64,000 nt of DNA. Origin: Ziziphus jujuba. Lineage: Eukaryota > Streptophyta > Magnoliopsida > Rosales > Rhamnaceae. Of this stretch, positions 55,837 to 64,000 are shown one piece after another (position 1 is the first letter of the stretch; every line of letters begins with the position of its first letter). The position numbers and the translations under genes were made by a program. The notes beneath the pieces were generated by a model that saw nothing but the letters and a program-made list of their open reading frames with translations, was not told the origin of the DNA and did not search any database. The DNA is taken from positions 10,167,001 through 10,231,000 of the forward strand of contig NC_083388.1 of NCBI RefSeq assembly GCF_031755915.1. Reading direction: 5' to 3'.

Positions 55837-56933
55837 TGTCAGGATCCATTTAGAATCTCTTACCGTAACCTTAAATAAGTCCTGATTTCAAGGAAAACAC
55901 TATTAAATTGTTCAATAGAAAATCCAGCAGTATCTCTCCTAAATGTTGGGCATACCTAAAAAATTTGTTGTACAAAAAACACTTCACTATCATACCACTT
56001 TATTTCTCCTACTTTACTACAAGGTTTTCCACAAAGTACAACACTTTAGTAACAAGTATAAGAATATATATTATAAATAATGTAATAAACAAATAATACC
56101 TTTAAATATTTATGTCTGCCCATACCACCCATTCAGTATAATACTACATTTCTATATCGTTTTATGAACATACCAAATGCATAGACATAGATAAAAAGGT
56201 GATAAAACAACAATAATAATAGTAATATTAATAATAATAGTAGTATAACTTGCTCGAAAGCTACATGATAATAACAATAAAAATAATCATAATAAATAAT
56301 AACAATAAATACAATAATAATTTGCAATAATGATAATAATAATATTAATAAGAATAATGACAAATAAAAATGATAATAACAATAAATAAATAAATAAATA
56401 ATAAAAATAATAATAACGATAATAATATTAATAACAACAATAACGATCACAGCAACTACTAATAACGACTACGATAATAATTAACAACAATATCAATGAT
56501 AAATAATAATAATAATAATAATAATACTAACAACAATGATATTAATAACAATAATAATGATAAACAGTAATAATAATTAAAAATAATAATAGTAAGTTAT
56601 TAATGACAAATAATAATAATCCCATAACAATTAATAGTTATAATAATAATAAATATGGGTAATAATAGAAAATCATAGTCATGAATAAAAATTTTAAAAT
56701 TTATAAATATACTATGAAATATGCACATTCGTAACAGAGGTACATATAACATGTTAATACATGATTCCATAATATCAGCTATCATAGGTACACAGCTACC
56801 AATGTAGTCCGGGGTGGCTACCCATAATGTTTGTCCGCTCCCTTGAACTAGTAGGCAATAAAGTTATAAGGCTAAGCTATTCATGGGTTGAATCGAGTCG
56901 TTTATCCCGCACAGTGTGGTACATACAAACATA

Positions 56934-56965
<32 letters not shown>

Positions 56966-57109
56966 AGATACTTGATGCACCATACGATATACCAATAGTG
57001 CCAAACAATATTCAGCATCCTGAGCACTAACTGATAGGGATATTAAAGAGAGAATCTTGCAATCGATCACCTTGGCGTTCCACGATGCCAATTGCTAATA
57101 ACTTGCAAT

Positions 57110-57662
57110 GGCCAAAACAATCATACTTTGACTGAGAGGATGTGGCTAATGCTCACTATGCACCATACTTGCCATATCTTAGGCCTATAGCTTCCATAGG
57201 ATGGCCATATATATGTTTGTGGTAATTCATAATAACCAACCATCCTGTGGCCAACAGGGGAGACAGCTGGTACTCACTCTGTATTATACTTGCCTATCCT
57301 CTCTTAACACAGCTCACAAGGAGAATATAACTTGCACATTGATCCATAACATAATAAACAACCATCCTGTGGCCAAGGTGGGGGGCGACTAATACTGACT
57401 GTGCAAATATACTTGTCAATCCTTAGGTCCATAGCACCCACAAGATAGCCATAATACAATAAACAATCATCTTGTTGCCAAAAAATTGGGCGGCTATGCT
57501 CATTGTGCAAATATATTACCAACTCTTAAGTTCATGGCACCCATGTGATAGCCATAATATAATAAATAACTATCTTATGGACAAGAAGGGGAACAACTGA
57601 TGCTCAGTGTACAAATATACTTTCTAACCTTCATGTCCATAGCTCCCACATGCTAGCCATAA
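57110..57662. repeat. Tandem repeat, ~100-122-bp units, within LTR C
   Basis: About five units, each built on AACCATCCTGTGGCCAA, a G-rich block such as GGTGGGGGGCGACT, TGTGCAAATATACTTG and TCCATAGCACCCACA. The motif order matches the CCGCCCCCCTCC part of putative exon III in copies A and B, so copy C has amplified that part. The array is split by copy B; one further partial unit lies at about 60945-61010. Confidence 0.75.
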
Positions 57663-57701
57663 TGTAACACCTCGTCCCGAAATATATCAGAATTTCTAAA
57701 A

Positions 57702-57760
57702 TTTGACCAAGGTTGACCGGGTTTGACCGTCGTTGACCGAGAAGGGGTCAAATGTTGACT
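57702..57760 (+). promoter_or_regulatory. Cluster of W-box-like TTGAC motifs in the U3 start of copy B
   Basis: TTGACC occurs four times and TTGACT once, plus GGTCAA, within 60 bp. W-boxes (TTGACC/T) bind WRKY factors. Copies A (54340-54388) and C (62911-62980) have comparable clusters at the same position, so this is a family feature and possibly the stress-responsive part of the LTR promoter. Confidence 0.5.
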
Positions 57761-58873
57761 TTTTGTTCCTGATGGAATTTCACATTGATCGAGGTACTGT
57801 TAAAAAGTACACGTTTTCATGAGTTCATAGACTAGTAGCACGTCGAAAACGGAGCTACGGTTTGAAAGTTATGAGTAAAACAAGTTGAGGTCCAAACTGT
57901 CCAAGGGGTGCCGGAGTTGACTTTTTGTTCATGCAAAGTTGAGCTTTGACTCATGCATGGTTGTGAAGTACTCGTCGATATGAGTTCATAGACTAGCGAC
58001 ACGCTTAAATTGGACATGTGGTTTGAAAGTTATGGACATGGAAAATTTTCCAAATACCGTAATATTTTAATATATTTTGACTTGCGTGAACAGTGTGTGC
58101 CAAGTGTCATATTTTCAGCCAATCCCGTGAGTGAACAGTGTCACCCACGGGTGGCTTTTATTTTGGCAAAACGCGTGAGCCGGGGAAGGAGAGAGAAAGA
58201 GGGGAGGAGAGAGAGCTAGAGAGAGAAACCCAACCGGCCAACCGCGGTTCAACCATTTCCAGCCACCAGAACAGTACACGCACCACCCTAGCTTGAAGCC
58301 CACCTGAAAACCGACCGGCCAACTGACCACCGACGCGCCAGGATTGAGACTTTTTCCAGCGGCGGCGTCGATTCCTTCAAACCCAGATTTCTCCTTATTC
58401 CGGCCACCATTTGCCTCACCGCCGGTCTCGTTGAGTCATCCATTCCCCGATCTACCTTCTCACCAAAAATCACCTCCAGTGGCCACCGGACGTGCCGCCG
58501 GCGGTGGAGGATTCCCGTGACCATGGCGGCTCATCAGGAAATCAACTTTCCGGCGAGTTTCCAGTTGCACCGCCCATCCTTTCCCACTAATTCCGACCCT
58601 CTGAACCCAAATCCAGTGTTCACTTTCCTCAATTCTTAATGGATTGTGAAAATCGAAGGCCTAAAATCCAGGAGCTTTCGGGCGAGATTCCGGCCATCTC
58701 GGGTCCGATCTCCAGGAAGTAAGACCAGATTCGTAATCCTCGTTCCATAAGCTTCGTTTCGGTATATTACTCGTAAAATTTTGTTATCATTTGTGTTAAA
58801 CCCCCGAGTACCAGGTATTATTTATCCGAATAAAATATTAATTTATTTGAGTTGTGTAATATTGTTGTTCTAG

Positions 58874-58934
58874 GAGCACGTGTGCGTCGTGGAATTGATC
58901 CCATGGAAGATCTGGGGTTAATTGCGTGCTCGAG
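58874..58934 (+). ncRNA. Putative conserved exon II of the LTR RNA, copy B
   Basis: 61 nt between acceptor TTGTTGTTCTAG and donor GTGAGTGACCC, with upstream donor GTAAGACC at 58719. Alignable along its whole length, without gaps, to the 61-nt counterpart in copy A (shared TGGATCCC/TTGATCCC, GATCT and TTG.GC), although the surrounding introns differ strongly. Confidence 0.5.
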
Positions 58935-59565
58935 GTGAGTGACCCACCTTCGAAATTAATTTTGGGAGTCAAATGAATTATATTGTGATATTTTAATATT
59001 TGAATGTTTTTATTTTATGTTAATTGTTAGATAAATTGTGAATTAAATTTTGATGCCCATATTTGAATAAATTGAAATGTATGATTTTTGATAAATTATG
59101 GAAATCTAGATTTTATGACAATTTGATATTTAAAGGAATTGTAAAATTAATATTATTTGATTTATTACGGAATTTATTTGTGAATTAATTTTGATTAATA
59201 AAAAATGTATTTATATAAATTTATGCATTGTGGAAATTATTTTATGGTATTGAGGATTTGTGGAATTAAATTATATATGAAATTCATGTGGTTTTAATAT
59301 TATTTTTGGGCATGATTTGATTTTTAGTATTTCAAGAAAAATATTGGTTAAGTTTGGTGGTTTCAAATTATGTAATTATGCCCTTGGAATATTATTTGAT
59401 TGATTTTATGATTTGGGAAAAATTATTTGTATATTATTATCGATGGATTTATGATGAGGATTAAAGAAAAAATGTGGGAATGTGAGTTTGAAAAATGGTA
59501 TAATTCTCACGATGAATTTTGGAAAAATTGCGTATTTTAATAATAAACTTGGTTATCTGTTTTAG

Positions 59566-59840
59566 ATGCACTCATACAATACTGGTGTTCTGTACTGTAT
59601 ATGTGGATGAAAGCGCAAGTTATAATGTCTCCCCTGAGTTGCCATCAGACCGAGGGCAGACAAGTTTGATATTGGCCATAAGCCGCCCCCCTCCATGGCC
59701 GGGATGACGGTTTAAGCAGTGGTGCTGTCGAGACGCTAAAGCGACCGCACGCAAGTTTCTCTCTTTAACCTCCCGCCAGATGGTGCTTGAGACACTGGGT
59801 ATCATAGGGTATCACTGGTATATAGTGTGGTGCGTCAAGT
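59566..59840 (+). ncRNA. Putative exon III of the LTR RNA, copy B
   Basis: Follows CTGTTTTAG and starts ATGCACTCATACAATACTGG. Keeps the CCGCCCCCCTCCATGGCCGG block, GCTGTCGAGACGC, TCTCTCTTTAACCTCCCGCC and ATATAGTGTGGTGCGTCAAG of copy A, and ends before a possible weak donor GTTATT. The sequence between intron-like flanks of much lower conservation supports selection or recent common use. Confidence 0.45.
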
Positions 59841-61702
59841 TATTTTCTCGATATGAATTTCAAACCAAGATGCTTTAAAATCGTATTTAAATTAAATGTA
59901 TTTAATTTGTTTTATCATCTATTTCCAATTAATATTTTCTAAAATGTATTTATTCATATTTTATATCACTTATTTTAAATTAATGTTTTTAAAATGCATC
60001 TTGCCATAAAAATATTATATAGGTTGGTTGAATATTTCAAAATGAATATTATAGTATTTTTCTGCCACTTATTTTACATGATTGTTTGTAATTATTTAAA
60101 TTATATTTTTAGTACTGTTTATTTTCATTTTTTAAATCAAATTTTATGAATTATATATTGAATTTCACTTTTATGTTATATTTCTTTAATGCAAGTATCC
60201 TGAATTTATTTTATTATATTTCATTATATTTTGTTCGTATTTGGATTATTTAATTATTTATTAAATTAACTATTCTTTGATTTTTGGGGCATAAAAGATT
60301 GGGTTTTGCGAAAATGTTTTAAAAGGGGACATTTCCAATGGAGTGAATGGTAAGGGTTTTGAGAGAAAATATTATTTTCAATTAATTATTAGTTATTTAC
60401 TTATTTATTCTTAATTAATCAAATGTGCTATAATTATCGTTACTATTATAATTGTACAGTAGATAGGGTCACTCACTGAGATGATTAGCATCTCATATTT
60501 TTAAATTTTGTTCCCCTAAGTACAAGGATTGGGAGATGTTGATCGTCCGGGGCGAGCCCGACGTCTCAGTTCATTGCCGAAAGTCCAAGAAGCATTTCCT
60601 CCCTTTTTCCTCTTCATCTTGTATTGCATCTTTATCTGACATTGTATTAATTTCATATTTATTTGTATAATGCTCTATATACTGTATTGGACACATTTTA
60701 TTAAATACTGCATTAAATCCCTGTTATTATTTTGGAGTGCTGTAAATTTTTAGAAACAAATTGTAGTAAGATGAGAGGAATAAGGTGGTGTTTATGGAAG
60801 TGTGTTTTCAGTGCAGGAAATTTGTGGTAAGTCCAACCTTTAGGGGAGATTCTGCCGGATTTTCCATTGGAAGGTCCGGTAGGGTTTTTTTGGGATCAAG
60901 GCTTATCTAGGGTTCCGATGAGGAATTTTGGATGGGTCTTGACAATAATATAATAAACATCATCCACAGGATGGCCATACATACTTGTGCACTAATCAGC
61001 AATACAATACAGAACACCAATACTGTATGATTCACCTAAAAACTATAAAATTTTACAATATTATAAATACCGAAATTTGATAAAATACAAATAAGTTTGT
61101 ACACTTTTACTAAATCCACAAAATTCCTTTCAAACTATTACATAAATCCAATGATCTTAATTAAAATTAATTACTACAAAAAATTTTCAATTTCAAAAAT
61201 ATTCAAATGCACAATATATTTTATACTCTAAAATTTATTATTGTTCTTAAATCATTAAGATTTATTTATGCAAAAATTATATTTAGTCACATAAAATTCA
61301 CATATTATTTAATTTCACATAAATACATTTTTACATAATAAATATAACAATAAATAAACACAATTAATTTCTCCAAACCATATAATAAATATATAATATA
61401 ACAAATATATTTAAATAACATAAAATAGTATAATAAAATTAAATAACAATTTTCTTCATTTTTAAAGCATAAATAATACTTTTCAAAATGTTAAATAACA
61501 CAAAATATACATTTTCACACACAAACATATGTATGACCTTTTAGCAAGTATGTAAACATACAAACATAAATATACACATATATATATATATATATATGCG
61601 CATACATATATATACACAAATATGTATATATATCTCTATATATATATATTCATCTATAGATATCCATACATATATTCACATATATATCTATATATATATA
61701 TA

Positions 61703-61834
61703 TATTCATAGATTTAAATATATACATACAAACCTTTAACAAGCATATTTTAACAAGTATAAATGTCATATTCATAGATTTAAATATATACATACAAACC
61801 TTTAACAAGCATATTTTAACAAGAATAAATGTCC
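61703..61834. repeat. 66-bp tandem duplication in LTR C
   Basis: Two nearly identical units starting TATTCATAGATTTAAATATA and ending AATGTC, within a (TA)-rich stretch of the intron-like part of LTR C. Confidence 0.9.
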
Positions 61835-62343
61835 ACATATATATATATATATATTCAATTTCACTCAATTTTCACATTAAATACAAAAATTCACTCAAAA
61901 ATGACAATTTTCCAAATATACTACCAAAATTCATAAATAGGGTACCAATTGAAAGCTAAGAGGATGAGGAATACGAAACTAACCTTTGTTGAGCTTAATT
62001 CTTCTAGCGTTCGCCAAAAAACGATCGGAAAGTTTTGGCTAAACTCCCCTCCAACTTATCTCACAAACAATTTGGAATTTGGATGAATGAAGGCCACCTT
62101 TTAGATTAGGGGTTCGAAAATTATGGGGAAGGACCAAGCTCACAATTTGAGATAGCTGAAAAATGAGCGAACCAGAAGTCGCCGGCCGCGGCATTGGATC
62201 GTCAATCCCGATGCACCCGCCAGCCAAATGGCTGGAAACTCAGCCACCGATGTAGCTCGACCATGGGCTCTCACACCGGCCGGCGCCTGTCACTGCCCGA
62301 TGGCCATGACGAGGCCAATCGGCCGGTCAATAAAAAGAGAGAA

Positions 62344-62345
62344 AT

Positions 62346-62378
<33 letters not shown>

Positions 62379-62460
62379 GATTGTTTCTGCCCGTGAGGAG
62401 AGAGAGAGAGAGAGGAGAGGATTGTTTCTGCCCGTGAGGAGAGAGAGAGAGAAAGAGAAA
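62344..62460. repeat. (GA)n tract with a 41-bp tandem duplication in LTR C
   Basis: GAGGAGAGGATTGTTTCTGC followed by CCGTGAG occurs twice with a 41-bp period inside a long GA tract. Copies A and B have purine/pyrimidine tracts at the matching place. Confidence 0.9.
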
Positions 62461-63025
62461 GGGAATACAAAAGGAAAAAGAAAGAGAAAAGAAAAAAAAA
62501 AGAAAAATATTTTCTTATGGTCACACGTGGCATTAGCAGTTGGTGACACATGGCAATATCAGTTGGTGACATGTGGCATCCACTAATTGGTGCCATGTGG
62601 CACTCATTAGATACTCTTCTAAATATTCTAATACCCAGTAAAGTCAGTCTTAGAAAAATTAGGCATGACTCTACAGACTCATAGCTTTTCAATTGTAGGT
62701 TCAAATTGAGCGTACCACCAGTCTACGGACTCGTATAGATAAGTACTATCATATAGTATATGAGTCAACATCAAAAGCCATATATATAAAAAGTCAACTC
62801 TAGGCTCGCCGATTAGTTTCGATTGCATCTTATTTCGACCATAAATTTCTATTCTTAGCTTTGATTTTGGTGTACCACTAGTCTACGAACTCGTTCTACA
62901 AGTATTTTACCATAGAAACTTGGTCAACACAAAACCATGAGACTTACTTGGTCAACCTGATCAACCTTGGTCAAACCCAATTAAAATTTCAAACTCGGGG
63001 CATTTTCTCAAGTCGGAGTGTTACA

Positions 63026-63039
63026 ATCTACCCCCTTTA
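63026..63039 (-). other. Polypurine tract of the giant-LTR element
   Basis: Minus strand TAAAGGGGGTAGAT immediately upstream of the 3' LTR start (TGTAACACTCC). Confidence 0.75.
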
Positions 63040-63227
63040 TAAAGATTTCATCCTCGAAATTTTACACACCCAAGTAGAAGCAGAGTCAAAAATGACTTGC
63101 ATCTACTACTCGGACGATTTGATTATGTTATCCCCTGACTCACCATAACTATATGGTGATGGATAATCATCCGAGATACACCACCACACCATATGCCCAA
63201 AAACTCCTAGGGGTAACAAAACCTAGA

Positions 63228-63239
63228 GTTCTGATACCA
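63228..63239 (-). other. Primer-binding site of the giant-LTR element
   Basis: Minus strand TGGTATCAGAAC, matching the initiator tRNA-Met complement at the first ten positions and three bases inside LTR D. Sets the element orientation as minus. Confidence 0.75.
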
Positions 63240-63242
63240 CTT

Positions 63243-63812
63243 TGTTAGAACCCATCCAGAATCCTTTACCAGAACTCTAGATAAGCCATGATCTCGGGGA
63301 AAGCATATCGGACCATTATATGAAAATGCGACAGCATCTACCTTAAAGGTTGAGCATGCCCCAAAAGTTTCCTATACAGAAAACACTTCACTATCATACC
63401 ACCTTATTCCTCCCACCTTACTACAAGATTTTCCACAAAGTAAAACACTTCAATAACAAGTATAAGAATATATACAAGAAATAATTTAATAAACAAACAA
63501 TACCTTTAAATATTCATGTCCGTCCACACTACCAACTCAGTATAGTACTACATTTCTATATCGCTTCACGAACATACCAAATGCATATATGTAGATAAAA
63601 AAGGTGATAAAACAACAATAATAATAGTAATATTAATAATAATAGTAGTACAACTTGCCCGAAGGCTACCACATTTGTCCGAAGGCCATCATATTTGGTC
63701 GAAGGCTGTAATACTTGTCCGAAGACTACGATACTTGCCCTAAGATTGTAATACTTACCCGAAAACTACGATACTTGCTCAAAGGCTATTGTATAACAAC
63801 AACAACAACAAT

Positions 63813-63845
<33 letters not shown>

Positions 63846-64000
63846 AATAATAATAATAATACATGATAACAACAATAAAAATAATCATAATAAATAATAA
63901 TAATAATAATAATAAATACAATAATAATTTGCAATAATGATAATAATAATAAATAAATAAATAAATAATAACCATAATAATAATAATAATAACAATATTA
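63243..64000 (-). repeat. 5' LTR of the giant-LTR element (copy D), partial
   Basis: Starts TGTTAGAACCC next to the PBS and follows LTR C for the remaining ~750 bp, including shared CACTTCACTATCATACCAC, ACTACATTTCTATATCG and the AAC/AAT-rich repeat. A short amplified motif GCCCGAAGGCTA... (63657-63790) occurs six times here but only once in copy C. It continues beyond the window. Confidence 0.8.

Larger units (their letters stand above)
57663..60944 (+). mobile_element. Solo giant LTR (copy B), 3282 bp, nested in LTR C
   Basis: Begins TGTAACACCTCG and ends GGGTCTTGACA; orientation is opposite to copies A and C. Rejoining its flanks restores the tandem array of LTR C (GCCATAA then TATAATAAAC), and ATAA is duplicated at the two sides (57659-57662 and 60945-60948), which is 4 bp rather than the expected 5. 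Internal order is the same as in copy A: TTGAC cluster (57702-57760), purine tract (58185-58225), GC-rich block (58200-58720), conserved splice-like sites, AT-rich introns, conserved exon III and IV. No protein frame. Confidence 0.85.
55837..63025 (-). repeat. 3' LTR of the giant-LTR element (copy C), split by copy B
   Basis: TG at 55837, CA at 63025 (GAGTGTTACA). It is interrupted at 57662/60945 by copy B. On its own strand it begins with TTGAC-rich sequence (62911-62980), then ACACGTGG-type repeats (62521-62600), a GA tract with a duplicated 41-bp unit (62344-62460), a GC-rich part (62160-62310), long AT-rich intron-like DNA with a 66-bp tandem repeat, a tandem array (57110-57662), and AAT-rich repeats (56200-56600). 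Confidence 0.75.
55837..64000 (-). mobile_element. Giant-LTR retrotransposon with a 217-bp internal region (copies C and D), truncated by window end
   Basis: Two direct LTR copies: C (55837-63025) and D (from 63243 onward). They align from their first bases (TGTCAGGATCC and TGTTAGAACCC) through several hundred bp. Between them only 63026-63242 is internal, and it holds exactly the expected signals: a purine tract (minus TAAAGGGGGTAGAT) touching LTR C and an initiator-tRNA primer-binding site (minus TGGTATCAGAAC) next to LTR D. No protein can be encoded there. The LTR minus its nested insertion is about 3.9 kb, so nearly all of the element is LTR. It would need proteins from another element. 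The far end and right target duplication lie outside the window. Confidence 0.75.

Noticed and set aside
56133..56450. 105-codon hydrophobic minus-strand frame
   Set aside because: Ile/Leu/Tyr-rich translation of AAT/ATA trinucleotide repeats in LTR C, not a membrane protein.
57110..57662. CRISPR-like regular repeats
   Set aside because: Repeat units are ~100-122 bp, adjacent and diverged, without unique spacers; this is a eukaryotic LTR with a tandem array.

Overview
The window is nuclear DNA of a flowering plant, almost certainly a eudicot. It is strongly AT-rich, has GT-AG introns and many (TA)n, (GA)n and (AC)n microsatellites, and is filled mostly with transposable elements in several states of decay. 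Only one host gene is clearly intact: a three-exon R2R3-MYB transcription factor of the MYB48/MYB59 type at 46224-47245 (+). I cannot name the species.

Layout. 1-7.2 kb: AT-rich intergenic DNA with old low-complexity repeats. 7.2-8.5 kb: a degraded terminal-inverted-repeat element holding a fold-back MITE inside a (TA)n tract. 11.0-13.2 kb: an old solo LTR (copy E) with a perfect 5-bp target duplication. 13.2-19.6 kb: AT-rich intergenic DNA. 19.65-24.24 kb: a full-length Ty1/copia element (minus strand, Tork/Tnt1-like) with target duplication TTGTC, PBS, PPT and one uninterrupted 1314-codon gag-pol frame; two catalytic aspartates are changed to Asn and its two LTRs differ in length. About 25.0-34.6 kb: a decayed Mutator-like element with a FAR1-type transposase pseudogene, a GRF zinc-finger/membrane-anchor ORF and exons of an EDR2-like host gene, bounded by inverted arrays of a ~30-bp minisatellite. 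34.7-36.2 kb: a ~600-bp tandem duplication studded with imperfect hairpins. 36.4-40.4 kb: LTR relics and a decayed LINE. 46.0-47.3 kb: the MYB gene with TATA box and (GA)n leader.

50.3-64.0 kb is a nest of insertions. A minus-strand LINE is interrupted twice by members of one LTR family: a 2.9-kb solo LTR (copy A, 51492-54428, target duplication TCTGT) and an LTR element whose 3' LTR (copy C, 55837-63025) is followed by only 217 bp of internal DNA, holding PPT and PBS and nothing else, before the second LTR (copy D, from 63243 past the window end). Copy C is itself split by a solo LTR in the opposite orientation (copy B, 57663-60944).

The most unusual signal is this LTR family. The LTRs are 2-4 kb, the only internal region seen is tiny and non-coding, and copies A and B, though diverged, keep the same splice-site-bounded skeleton: a GC-rich first exon, a 155/156-bp intron, a 61-nt exon of identical length in both, a second intron, and a ~0.3-kb exon rich in repeated GGGACGC-like motifs. 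This suggests a non-autonomous retrotransposon whose giant LTR produces a spliced, apparently non-coding RNA. That is inferred from sequence and needs transcript data.
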